Source of the DNA: Actinomycetota bacterium | Lineage (GTDB): Bacteria; Actinomycetota; Acidimicrobiia; Acidimicrobiales; Ilumatobacteraceae | NCBI GenBank assembly: GCA_030645495.1 | Contig: JAUSLV010000027.1 | Coordinates: 89,853-153,852, forward strand | DNA length: 64,000 bases | Direction: 5' to 3' | In this document: in pieces, positions 16,901 to 24,446 of the stretch | How positions within the stretch are numbered: the first letter of the stretch is position 1 | How the letters are laid out: each line of letters opens with the position of its first letter | Notes under the pieces: model-generated | Database searches by the model: none | Seen by the model: the letters and a program-made list of their open reading frames with translations, nothing else | What the model was told of the DNA's origin: nothing | Program-made: the position numbers and the translations under genes

Positions 16901-17452
16901 GGCAACGGCCAAGCCGCGGCGGCGATGGCCGAGCGCGCGATCGCCGAGTTGACGAAGCTTGGCGGCCAGGCGTCCGAGCCGCTGGTGGTGTTGGCGCTGG
17001 CCTATGCCCAGCTGGACCGCATCGACGACGCGCTCACCACGATCGAGTCGGTTCCCCTCACGGGGCGCGACCATCCCTTCACCCACGCCGTGGCGGCATT
17101 CGTGTACGCCGCGTCACGTCAGCCGAAACTGGCCCTCGAACACGCCGAAGCGGTCACCAACGCGCACGGGTGCACCTACCTCGACCAGGTGTTCGCGTAC
17201 GTGGCGGCCGCCGGCGCAACCGCCCAGTTGGGCGACCCGGCGCATGCCGAGTTGGCCGCCGAGGCAGCAGTCGCCCGTGCGGTGGGCGTGGGCGACGTGG
17301 TGGCCATCGCGCTGGCCACGGGCATCTACGAAGCCATCACCGGTGGCGTGCACCCGGCCCACGACACGCGCACCAAGCTGGGCGACGGATGGGTCACGAT
17401 GCTGCGGCTGGTGAGCGATGCCTCGCTGCCGGCCACTTCAGCCGGCGAGTGA
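13994..17452 (+). CDS. Zinc-ribbon / class III nucleotide cyclase / AAA-type ATPase / TPR signalling protein
   Basis: 1152 residues from the ATG at 13,994 (GTG 13,991 also possible). Domains in order: a zinc ribbon (Cys3, Cys6, Cys17, Cys20); a cyclase homology domain at about 30-205 with metal Asp41 in FADLVGFT and Asp85 in LGDGMLVLFG, and the ribose/transition-state region GDVVNTASRL; an ATPase module with Walker A GENGVGKS and Walker B VLSVDDLHWAD; then roughly 500 residues of TPR-like helices. Both metal aspartates are present, so it may be an active cAMP or cGMP synthase gated by the ATPase/TPR part. It is divergent from the kinase operon with about 75 bp between them. Confidence 0.92.
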   Translation: MHCTSCGSDVPAGARFCPSCGHPVALAQPEERRIVTVLFADLVGFTGLAEKMDPEQVKRLIDTCFERLVDVVTEFGGRVDKILGDGMLVLFGAPVAHEDDPERAVRAALRMQETVAHFEETSRLEGSDDIRMRVGINTGEVLVGTLAGTDYTAMGDVVNTASRLQAAAPPGGVLVGETTHGLTSHTFIYEHAGDLQPRGREQSLTAWLALEPTAPPGAARKRRRDVPIVGRHAEMDLARATFDLVTRNGRGAVLHVNGENGVGKSRLVDEVIAHIRDQGDMFLLEGACVPYGESNVWWPIATGLSTYLDIDLSLSLDAVRAAGIERAHRMFPEVSDAESAKLVEVFMHLMGYPSTVDKLDAVNARATIHRTVAKVFEARSERSMMVLSVDDLHWADPLLLDLLEHLVSSVGRHALLLITAMRPGTDVVWPPHNDRTTTISLTLQPLTRADTDEIATCLLAETPDEQLLSALFERSGGNPLFVHELVALREAGGNQGDLPDSLRSLIAARLDQLAPMQRQMLENAAVLGTSGTIMALEKFSEELTQQFRLTDLEGLDELGLLDVRGKRWEFRSESVRDAAYQTLTKAARAQRHAGVAKALATSSGQIDDRAHHAASAAELVQELGSVDGVAADIGTKAIDLLSAAADRALDSGSLRMAVRHSTRALDLADVKNATPQLVAHLHLVRATAFTEKRNFNAAATDIDALQDIALELEDNTLEAQAFRLRGSLSQVAGRMDDARRELGQAVDLLRDTEHLDLLAQALRVRGFIEMFGGSLTDAEWFFGEADGLYQELADERGLAYIEQHRAWIAFLSGDLTVARERLTHAAETHERLGDRNGVGWALGLLAFVEFFERNFEEAERLAELVGQEAQQRGDDWACGMMDTLLADLRLWQGKLESALELAEKARTRFKKLSDRFGTVQALAPLLRAQVATGRDSAAIRTGEELLSMADTGQNGPYPLMAVAGAAMHRGNGQAAAAMAERAIAELTKLGGQASEPLVVLALAYAQLDRIDDALTTIESVPLTGRDHPFTHAVAAFVYAASRQPKLALEHAEAVTNAHGCTYLDQVFAYVAAAGATAQLGDPAHAELAAEAAVARAVGVGDVVAIALATGIYEAITGGVHPAHDTRTKLGDGWVTMLRLVSDASLPATSAGE

Positions 17453-18337
17453 AGCCCGGCGCCAGGGAAGATCGGCGAGGTACTTCGCCGCGGCGGGGTG
17501 CGGATCCATCTCGCGGTCGGCATCGGTTCGCTTGGGCGCGTCGGGCTGGTGCAGCAATTGGCAGCCGGGGCACCAGTACATCGTGCGGGCATGCTCGCCC
17601 ACCCGCCGCACCTGCACCGTGTCGCCGCAGCGAGCACACCGCTGGCCATTGCGGCCGTACACCGCGAGGCCACCGGGCACGGCCGTGGTGGTGACCCGGT
17701 GCACCGACTGCAGGTTCTCGCGCAGCATGCGGCTGGCGGCGTTGATCACGTGCACACAGTCTTCGGGCAGCAACGACCGGACCGGGGCGAACGGGCTGAG
17801 CTCGCACGCCCACAGGATCTCGCTGCGGAACACGTTGCCCACGCCACAGGCCACGTGCTGATCGAGCAGCGCTTCGGCGATCGTGGCCGTCTGGTCGGGG
17901 TACTCGCCGAGCCGCACGGCGCACTCGGCCAGCTCGGCCTCGGATGCCGTGCAGAGATCGGGGCCGAGGCGACCGAACCCTGGGTGGCGAAAGCGGTCGT
18001 ACTCGCGATAGGTCTCGACGATCGGCGCACTGAAGCACACGGCCACCCAGTCGGGTACCTCGATGACGACGCGCATCTGCTCGGTCGGTTTGCGCCACCG
18101 TTCGCCGATCCGGTAGAGATGCCACGAACCACTGAGTCGCAAGTGAGTGTGCAACACGAGGTCGTCGTCCCACGCGATCTCGAGGTGCTTGCCGTGACAC
18201 TCGACACGTTCGATCACCCGCGACGCGCTGGGCCGGGGCCCGTACAGGCCGGGTGCGTCGAAGCGCGTGAGGGCACGCCCCACCAGCGCCGTCCGCAGCG
18301 CTGCGGCGGACCTATGAACCATGTCCCCTTCAGGCAC
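17438..18337 (-). CDS. nei: Formamidopyrimidine-DNA glycosylase / endonuclease VIII family protein
   Basis: 299 residues. The GTG at 18,337 is fixed as start because maturation must expose Pro2-Glu3 (PEGD), the catalytic N-terminus of Fpg/Nei bifunctional glycosylases. H2TH residues appear in LLDQHVACGVGNVFRSEILW, and the C-terminal zinc finger has CARCG and WCPGC pairs. PEGD rather than PELPE points to the Nei-like branch, which removes oxidised bases and cuts the strand. Its end overlaps the convergent cyclase gene by 15 bp. Confidence 0.92.
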   Translation of the reverse strand: MPEGDMVHRSAAALRTALVGRALTRFDAPGLYGPRPSASRVIERVECHGKHLEIAWDDDLVLHTHLRLSGSWHLYRIGERWRKPTEQMRVVIEVPDWVAVCFSAPIVETYREYDRFRHPGFGRLGPDLCTASEAELAECAVRLGEYPDQTATIAEALLDQHVACGVGNVFRSEILWACELSPFAPVRSLLPEDCVHVINAASRMLRENLQSVHRVTTTAVPGGLAVYGRNGQRCARCGDTVQVRRVGEHARTMYWCPGCQLLHQPDAPKRTDADREMDPHPAAAKYLADLPWRRASLAG

Positions 18338-18401
18338 GAGGCACAGACTACGCAACCGCAGGTACCTGCCCGCGCGATACCCCAGCACTGCGGTCGCTAG
18401 C

Positions 18402-18737
18402 GTGCACCGCGTGCACGACGACACCAACGACGACGGCGGCAAGGCGCCCACCGACAACGACGTCGCGCTCATTGCCGAATCCGATCCGATCGCCACCGCC
18501 CGCCGCCGACATGGCGCCACAGGTGCGATACTCGCCGCGGGCATGTTCGGAGTCGACATCGCGCTCGGTCGCAAGCCGAAGGAGGAAGCCCCGATCGTGG
18601 TGGCCGCCCCCACCGAGCCCACCGACATCGACGACGAGGGCATCGAGATCCCGATCGACCACCTCACCTCGGTGTACGCGCCGCCGCAACCGCCCACCGA
18701 CCCGTTCCCGCCCCGGCGCCCGCGCAAACGCAAGTAG
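18402..18737 (+). CDS. Small conserved-looking hypothetical protein
   Basis: 111 residues from GTG 18,402 (GTG 18,411 equally possible). An acidic N-terminus (HDDTNDDGGKAPTDND) leads to a short hydrophobic stretch GATGAILAAGMFGVDIALG, then an acidic/proline-rich tail ending in a basic cluster PPRRPRKRK. This could be a single-pass or peripheral membrane protein. I do not recognise a family. It lies between divergent nei and the S8 protease. Confidence 0.6.
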   Translation: MHRVHDDTNDDGGKAPTDNDVALIAESDPIATARRRHGATGAILAAGMFGVDIALGRKPKEEAPIVVAAPTEPTDIDDEGIEIPIDHLTSVYAPPQPPTDPFPPRRPRKRK

Positions 18738-18799
18738 GCGAGCTACCCCTCGGGTCGCAGAACCACTATTCTGACCCGGTACCCCTAGGAGGTCATGTA

Positions 18800-20590
18800 G
18801 TGCGGACGATTCGCGCGACGTTGAGTGCCGTTGTCCTCACTGCTTCCTTCGGCTTCGTCGCGTCCGCGCTGCCCAGTGCCCAGGCCGTCAGCAGCCGCGA
18901 CATCTCCGACCCCGAACTGCAGGCCACCATCGACGAAGTCGCGCCCAGCGCCGACGTCGCCGTCGAGGTGATCACGAACGACGACACCACGGTCGCCCGC
19001 ACCGTGCGCCGTCTCGGCGGCGAAGTCACCGGCTCGGTCGACGGCGAGATCGTGCAGGCCCTGCTGCCCGCCGACAAGGTCGACGAACTGGCGGCATCCA
19101 ACGGTGCCGACTTCGTGCAAGCGCCACGGCTGATCAGCCACCTGCCCAGCACTCTCTCGCGCACCGAAGCCACCATTGGCACCGGCCCCACCGTCGGCAA
19201 CGAGGTGGCGATCACGAACGCCGACGAGTGGCATCTCAACGGGTACACCGGTGCCGGCGTGAAGATCGGCATCATCGACTACTTCGACATGTCACTGTGG
19301 GACGAAGCCGAGCACGGCATCGAGCCCACGGTCGGCAACGGCCGCATGTTCTGCAAGGACACCGCCGCCTTCGGCCTGTGCACCGGTCTTGCGATCACGA
19401 GCATTCCTGAAGGCCTGCACGGCGTGGCCGTCGCCGAGATCGTGAAGGACATGGCGCCCGGGGCCGAGCTGTACATCGCCACCGTTGCCACGGTCTCCGA
19501 CCTGCAAGATGCGATCGACTGGTTCGACGGCAATGGGGTCGCCATCGTCACGCGCTCGCTCGGCGCCCCGTACGACGGGCCGGGCGACGGCACCGGCCCA
19601 CTCGACGCAGTCGTCGACCACGCTGCCAGCCTCGGCATCACGTGGTTCAACTCGGCAGGCAACGACGGCCGCGATGCCTACGTGCGGCGCAGCGTGCCGT
19701 ACAACCTCGTGGTCGGCGGGTACGTCGACTTCGGCGGTGGCGACACCTGGCTGCGGCTCGACGGCGACTTCCTGGTGTTCGACGGCGTGCGGTGGGCCAA
19801 CGACTGGAGCCTGCCCGACAACGAGAAGACCGACTACTCGGTGGAGTTCTGGCGGCCGAAGGCTTCGGTCGCCGCGCAGCTGTCGAACGACCACTGGAAC
19901 CCCACCACCGGCGACGTGGAGGCCATCGACCTCGACGGCAATCCCGGAAACGGCATCGACAACATCGTCGATGCCGACCAACCCGGCGGGGCGCCCCCGC
20001 TGGAGGCCGCCGATCTGTACGTGAGTCCGGGAAACCCTTACGGCGACTACGGCGGCGTGGTGTTCATGCGTATCCGCCGCGACAACAGCGTCAGCGCCAC
20101 CGACGACACGATGGAAGTGGCGCTCGCGTACGGCCTCACCGAGCTGGGCTACTCCAGCAAGGCCGGTAGCGCGGCGAAGCCGGTGGTCGACTCGGCCAAC
20201 CCGTCGCTGTTGGCCGTCGGCGCCGTCGAACACGCGGCCTGCGTCAGCATTGCCGACTACTCCTCGCAGGGCCCCACCACCGACGGGCGGGTCAAGCCCG
20301 ACATCACCGCCCCATCCGGGCTCACCAGCACGATCTACCTCGCTGGCTTCTTCGGCACCTCGGCCGCCTCACCCACCGCTGCCGGGTTCGCCGCCATTCT
20401 CCTGGGTGCCGGCTCGGCGGTACCCGCCACCCTTCCCGCGCTGGTTCGCCTGTACACGGTCGACCTCGGCATTGCCGGCCCCGACAACGTGTTCGGCGCC
20501 GGCCAGATCCTTCTGCCCCCGAGCGAGGCACCGCGGCCGTGCGGCTTCAATGAAGCAGCCGAAGCGCTGCAGCCTGCACAGCGCCTGTAG
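18800..20590 (+). CDS. Secreted subtilisin-like serine protease (S8 family)
   Basis: 596 residues from a GTG with AGGAGGT six bases upstream. A signal peptide covers about residues 1-29 (LSAVVLTASFGFVASALPSAQA). After a propeptide-like segment the catalytic set is visible: Asp in VKIGIIDYFD, His in EGLHGVAVAEI, the oxyanion Asn in FNSAGNDG, and the nucleophile Ser in GTSAASPTAAGF. A domain of about 130 residues is inserted between the Asn and Ser motifs. No sorting signal or C-terminal anchor is seen, so it is probably released. The NUDIX gene starts 30 bp downstream. Confidence 0.93.
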   Translation: MRTIRATLSAVVLTASFGFVASALPSAQAVSSRDISDPELQATIDEVAPSADVAVEVITNDDTTVARTVRRLGGEVTGSVDGEIVQALLPADKVDELAASNGADFVQAPRLISHLPSTLSRTEATIGTGPTVGNEVAITNADEWHLNGYTGAGVKIGIIDYFDMSLWDEAEHGIEPTVGNGRMFCKDTAAFGLCTGLAITSIPEGLHGVAVAEIVKDMAPGAELYIATVATVSDLQDAIDWFDGNGVAIVTRSLGAPYDGPGDGTGPLDAVVDHAASLGITWFNSAGNDGRDAYVRRSVPYNLVVGGYVDFGGGDTWLRLDGDFLVFDGVRWANDWSLPDNEKTDYSVEFWRPKASVAAQLSNDHWNPTTGDVEAIDLDGNPGNGIDNIVDADQPGGAPPLEAADLYVSPGNPYGDYGGVVFMRIRRDNSVSATDDTMEVALAYGLTELGYSSKAGSAAKPVVDSANPSLLAVGAVEHAACVSIADYSSQGPTTDGRVKPDITAPSGLTSTIYLAGFFGTSAASPTAAGFAAILLGAGSAVPATLPALVRLYTVDLGIAGPDNVFGAGQILLPPSEAPRPCGFNEAAEALQPAQRL

Positions 20591-20620
20591 CGCTCACACC
20601 CACACACCCCCTGAGAGACC

Positions 20621-21157
20621 ATGAGCGACCAACTCGACACCAAGACCGGCTGGCTCTCCCGCGACGAGCTGGAGAACATCCGGGCCAACGTCCCCCTCGT
20701 GTATGTCGACGCCGTTCCCGTGCGCGTCGACGAGGCCGGCCGGGTCACCAAGGTGGGCATGCTGCTGCGCCAGGCCGCCGACGGCACCATCAGCCGGATG
20801 GTGGTGAGCGGCCGAGTGCTGTACGGCGAGCGCATCCGCGATGCGCTGATGCGCCACCTGGAGAAGGATCTCGGCCCGGTGGCCCTCCCCCGCATTCCCG
20901 CCGAGGTGGCGCCGTTCACCGTGGTCGAGTACTTCCCCGACCCCGATGTCAGCGGCTTTCACGACCCGCGCCACCACGCCGTCAGCCTGGCCTTCGTGGT
21001 GCCGGTGGCCGGAGACTGCACACCCACGCAGGAGGCGCTCGACCTGGCCTGGTACACGCCCGAGCAGGCGGTCAGCGAACAGGTGCGCCGCGAGATGACC
21101 GGCGGCCACGACCGCCTGATCCGCCTCGCGCTCGCCCACGTGGGTCAACTGCCGTAG
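20621..21157 (+). CDS. NUDIX-like protein (DUF4916 type)
   Basis: 178 residues. The sequence (LVYVDAVPVRVDEAGRVTKV, then RMVVSGRVLYGERIRDALMRHLEKDLG) has the shape of a NUDIX hydrolase, but the box is atypical: GRVLYGERIRDALMRHLEKDLG stands where GX5EX7REUXEEXGU is expected, and it lacks the REUXEE acidic cluster. This matches the DUF4916 branch known in actinobacteria. Catalytic activity is therefore doubtful. Its end overlaps the convergent WYL regulator by 13 bp. Confidence 0.78.
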   Translation: MSDQLDTKTGWLSRDELENIRANVPLVYVDAVPVRVDEAGRVTKVGMLLRQAADGTISRMVVSGRVLYGERIRDALMRHLEKDLGPVALPRIPAEVAPFTVVEYFPDPDVSGFHDPRHHAVSLAFVVPVAGDCTPTQEALDLAWYTPEQAVSEQVRREMTGGHDRLIRLALAHVGQLP

Positions 21158-22095
21158 AGGTCGGCCAGGTCGCGCCCGATACGGGCCAGCTCGCTGCGGA
21201 GCTCCGCCGGTTCCAGCACCTCGATCGTCGCGCCGAACCCAGCGAGTTCGCCCGCCAGTTCGCGCACGTGGTGCCCGCGGATCTCGACCTCCACGCGCCC
21301 GTCGGGCAGCGCCGCACCGATCCGCACCCGTTCGCCCAGCCGGAACGTGAGGAAGCGCAGCGTGTCGGGGTGCACGAGGGTGTGAGCCACCGCGGGTGTC
21401 CGTAGCTCCTCCACGCGATCGGCGATCAGCGCCCACGCCTGGGCGAGGTCGAACCCGCTCGGTCGCCTCGCCTCCCGACCCGTCTGAACGATCGCATCAA
21501 TGCGGTCGACGCGGAACGTGCGCAACCCGGCCTCGGTGTCGGCGATCAGGTACCACGTGCCCGCCTTCGCGGCCAGGCCCAACGGCTCGACCAGGCGCTC
21601 GGTCACGTCGCCGGTGCGCGCTGTGTACGCCATCTGCAGTTGGCTGGCGTGCACCACGGCGTCGCGCACGCGGTCCAGCAGGTCGGGGTCGCGACGGCTG
21701 GTGCCGCGCTGGCCCCATGCCCGCTGGTCGATGACCACCGCCTCGCCCGCCCGCTCGGCCGCCGTGCGGAACTGCTCGGGCAGCGCCCGCACCAGTTTGC
21801 GCAGCGCGGCTTTCAGCTCGGGGGTCGCCGCGGCCGATGGCCCCGCGACGGCGAACAGGGCCTGGGCCTCGGCCGCCTTCAATCCGCTGAGGTCCGTGCG
21901 CCCGCCGCCGGCCAGCCGCCACCCACCGTTGCGGCCGGGCAACGAGTACACGGGCAGCCCGGCCAGCCCCAGCGCCTCGAGATCGCGGCGGGCCGTGCGC
22001 GGCGAGATCTCCAGCTCGGCCGCCACCTCCGCGGCGGTGACCTGCTGGCGCTGCTGCAACAGGAGGAGGACGGCCACGAGGCGGTCGGCGCGCAT
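21145..22095 (-). CDS. HTH/WYL-domain transcriptional regulator
   Basis: 316 residues from ATG 22,095 (MRADRLVAVLLLL). The N-terminal helix-turn-helix is VTAAEVAAELEISPRTARRD. The middle is a WYL domain with GLAAKAGTWYLIADTEAGLR and the following basic IDAI segment, which in this family senses nucleic acid or small ligands. The C-terminal WCX part is HVRELAGELAGFGATIEVLE. It is divergent from the TIGR03086 gene with 60 bp between starts, so it probably regulates that gene or itself. Confidence 0.9.
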   Translation of the reverse strand: MRADRLVAVLLLLQQRQQVTAAEVAAELEISPRTARRDLEALGLAGLPVYSLPGRNGGWRLAGGGRTDLSGLKAAEAQALFAVAGPSAAATPELKAALRKLVRALPEQFRTAAERAGEAVVIDQRAWGQRGTSRRDPDLLDRVRDAVVHASQLQMAYTARTGDVTERLVEPLGLAAKAGTWYLIADTEAGLRTFRVDRIDAIVQTGREARRPSGFDLAQAWALIADRVEELRTPAVAHTLVHPDTLRFLTFRLGERVRIGAALPDGRVEVEIRGHHVRELAGELAGFGATIEVLEPAELRSELARIGRDLADLYGS

Positions 22096-22155
22096 GCCGC
22101 GATTGTCGCACGAACATGGCCAGAGGGTGGCCACTTTAAGGCGGACGCTGGTGGC

Positions 22156-22794
22156 ATGACCAACACGCTCAGCCCCACCGACCCTCGTTCATTCTTCGCC
22201 GGCGCCGTCGCCACTGCCGGCGCGGCCATCGCCGCCGTGACCCCGGATCAGTTGGCGCTGACCACACCGTGCCCCGACTACGACGTGCAGACCCTGCTCG
22301 GCCATCTGCTGGTCGTGCTCGACCGCGTCGCCTTGCTCGGCGAGGGCGGCGACCCGATGGCCCTGCCGCCCGCGCACACCGGCATCGCTGCCGATGCATG
22401 GCATTCGGAGTGGATGGCTCGCGCCCACCGCGTGCAGACGGCCTGGACCGATCCCGCCCGCCTCTCGGCCGAGATGGTGCTGCCGTGGGTCACTGCGCCC
22501 GGCGCAGCGATGATGGCGATGTACACCGCGGAGCTCACCGTGCACACCTGGGACCTGGCCCGGGCGACCGGCCAGACCGTGGCATGGCGCGACGACGTCG
22601 TGCAGGTCGCACTCACGGCAGCTCTGCAGGCGTTGCAGCCGGGCGACCGCGAAGCAGGGTTCGAGGCGATGCGCGCGTTCATGCCGCCCGAGCTGTTCGG
22701 CCCCACCTTCCCGCCGTTCCGCAACCCGGTCGCGGCCACCGACGACGCCCCGGCGATCGACCGCCTGGTGGCCTGGTACGGCCGCCGCCCCTGA
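22156..22794 (+). CDS. TIGR03086-type / mycothiol-dependent DinB-like metalloprotein
   Basis: 212 residues. The N-terminus reads TPCPDYDVQTLLGHLLVVLD and a second block is MAMYTAELTVHTWDLARATG. These give the two histidines and the acidic ligand of the maleylpyruvate-isomerase-N/DinB fold. Members are actinobacterial and thought to use mycothiol. The substrate is unknown. A perfect long palindrome follows the gene at 22,856. Confidence 0.85.
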   Translation: MTNTLSPTDPRSFFAGAVATAGAAIAAVTPDQLALTTPCPDYDVQTLLGHLLVVLDRVALLGEGGDPMALPPAHTGIAADAWHSEWMARAHRVQTAWTDPARLSAEMVLPWVTAPGAAMMAMYTAELTVHTWDLARATGQTVAWRDDVVQVALTAALQALQPGDREAGFEAMRAFMPPELFGPTFPPFRNPVAATDDAPAIDRLVAWYGRRP

Positions 22795-22855
22795 GTGCGT
22801 CGTCGCTCCAGCGCCTGCCGACACGAGCCGATCACCAGCCAGCAGCCCACCGGAA

Positions 22856-22920
22856 TCACCTCTTTCGGACGCCGCGGGTGCTCAGGCGCGTCGCCGCCAG
22901 TGCGCGTCCGAAAGAGGTGA
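22856..22920. repeat. Palindromic repeat B, full copy
   Basis: Two perfect 17-bp arms, TCACCTCTTTCGGACGC (22,856-22,872) and its reverse complement (22,904-22,920), flank a 31-nt GC-rich spacer. It lies in the gap between the converging TIGR03086 and DinB genes. One arm is found again, identical, at 4022-4038. It could serve as a two-way terminator, but the exact dispersed copy suggests a repeat family. Confidence 0.85.
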
Positions 22921-22970
22921 ACCCGGCGCACACATCCCGGGAAGCCGCCAGCTGGCCGGCCGCCCGCACC

Positions 22971-23507
22971 TCAGCCGATCGCGGCGTAGCCCTGCTGCAC
23001 GTCCCACACGTGGTGGACAGGGTCGTGCAGGAAGTAGCGGGCGAACGTGTCGATCGTGAACGTCGCGCCGTCGCTGCGGGTGCCGGTGCGGGCCCACTGG
23101 CCGGCGGCGACGGTGGCGAAGCGGGCGGACAGCATGTCGGCCGCGCCGGCCAGCTCGGCGGCCACCTCGGCCGGGTCCTGCAGGTCGTAGCGCTCGGCGA
23201 CAGCGGTGAGGTCCTGGTCCCAGTTCTCGAACTGTGGTGCCGTCTGCGCCAGCATCAGATCCAGCCGCACGAGATACAGGCGGCACACGTCACGCACGTG
23301 GCACGCGTACTCCACGGCCGACCAAGTGTGGTCGTTGGGCCGGGTGCGTGCCCGCGGGTCGGCCAACAGCGCGCGCCACTGCGGGCCCAACGCCTCGGTC
23401 GCCCGGGCCACGTCGGTGGCCGGGAAGTGAGCAGCGTCGAACCCGCAGTCGGTGCAGGTGCGTTCCAGCACCCAGGTCCAGTTCTTGTCATCGGGTTCGA
23501 TCGGCAT
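22971..23507 (-). CDS. DinB-family metal-binding protein
   Basis: 178 residues from ATG 23,507. An N-terminal zinc-like Cys pair (RTCTDCGFD) is followed by the DinB four-helix bundle with candidate metal ligands in HTWSAVEYACHVRDV and HDPVHHVWDVQQGY. DinB-like proteins act as bacillithiol- or mycothiol-dependent transferases. It is downstream of sucD on the same strand with about 26 bp between, so co-transcription is likely, though no metabolic link is evident. Confidence 0.85.
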   Translation of the reverse strand: MPIEPDDKNWTWVLERTCTDCGFDAAHFPATDVARATEALGPQWRALLADPRARTRPNDHTWSAVEYACHVRDVCRLYLVRLDLMLAQTAPQFENWDQDLTAVAERYDLQDPAEVAAELAGAADMLSARFATVAAGQWARTGTRSDGATFTIDTFARYFLHDPVHHVWDVQQGYAAIG

Positions 23508-23533
23508 GTGCCGAACCGTACCCGGTGGAAGCG

Positions 23534-24445
23534 TCAGAGGCTCTTGACGATTTCGGCCATCAGGTCGCCGGCTTCGGTGGGGTTGAGGCCCACCTTCACA
23601 CCGGCGGCGCGCAGCGCGTCCATCTTGCCCTGGGCCGTGCCCTTGCCGCCCGAGGTGATGGCGCCGGCATGGCCCATCTTCTTGCCCTCGGGAGCGGTGA
23701 CGCCGGCGATGTAGGCGCTCATCGGCTTGGTGACGTTGGCCTTGATGAACTCCGCCGCCTCTTCCTCCGCCGAACCACCGATCTCGCCGATCATGATGAT
23801 CGCGTGCGTCTCGGGGTCGGCCTGGAACTCCTTCAGGCAGTCGATGAAGTTCGTGCCCGGAACCGGGTCGCCACCGATGCCCACGCAGGTGGACACGCCG
23901 ATGCCGCGCTGCTTCAGCTCGTACAACGCCTGGTAGGTGAGCGTGCCCGAGCGGCTGACGATGCCCACGTTGGGGCCACTGGCGGTGGGCAGCTGGGCGA
24001 TCTCGCCGGCGGTGATGCCGATGTTGCACTTGCCGGGGCTGATGATCCCCGGGCAGTTGGGGCCGAGCAGGCGGGTGTTGGGGTAGTCGCGCAGCAGGGT
24101 GTTGAACACCTTCGCCTCGTCCTGCGCCGGGATGCCCTCGGTGATGCACACGATGAACGCGATGCCCGCGGCCGCTGCCTCGAGGATCGCCGCGCTGGCG
24201 GCCTTCGGCGGGACGGCGATGAACGAGGCGGTGGCGCCGGTGGCGGCAACGGCCTCGGCGACCGAGTTGAACACCGGAATGCTGCCACCCTCGGGAATGG
24301 CGACGTCGGTGCCACCCTTGCCGGGCGTGACGCCGCCGACGACCTGGGTGCCGTACGCCTGGTTGCGCAGGCCGTGGTACTTGCCTTGACCACCGGTGAG
24401 CCCCTGGACGATGACCTTGGTGTCGGCGTTGACGAAGATTGCCAT
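23534..24445 (-). CDS. sucD: Succinyl-CoA synthetase, alpha subunit
   Basis: 303 residues, the usual length. The CoA-binding Rossmann part begins DTKVIVQGLTGGQGKYH, the region LLGPNCPGIISPGKCNIG is diagnostic, and the phosphohistidine lies in GKKMGHAGAI. With SucC it interconverts succinyl-CoA and succinate with nucleotide formation in the TCA cycle. The start lies one base past the sucC stop. A B12-binding mutase subunit heads the same operon, which supplies succinyl-CoA. Confidence 0.97.
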   Translation of the reverse strand: MAIFVNADTKVIVQGLTGGQGKYHGLRNQAYGTQVVGGVTPGKGGTDVAIPEGGSIPVFNSVAEAVAATGATASFIAVPPKAASAAILEAAAAGIAFIVCITEGIPAQDEAKVFNTLLRDYPNTRLLGPNCPGIISPGKCNIGITAGEIAQLPTASGPNVGIVSRSGTLTYQALYELKQRGIGVSTCVGIGGDPVPGTNFIDCLKEFQADPETHAIIMIGEIGGSAEEEAAEFIKANVTKPMSAYIAGVTAPEGKKMGHAGAITSGGKGTAQGKMDALRAAGVKVGLNPTEAGDLMAEIVKSL

Positions 24446-24446
24446 G

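Noticed and set aside
14884..17694. 936-residue second frame within the cyclase gene
   Set aside because: Arg/Pro/Ala-rich out-of-frame reading of the cyclase-TPR gene; no start signal or motif.
20621..21157. Active NUDIX hydrolase
   Set aside because: The REUXEE acidic cluster of the NUDIX box is not present, so catalytic function was not claimed.
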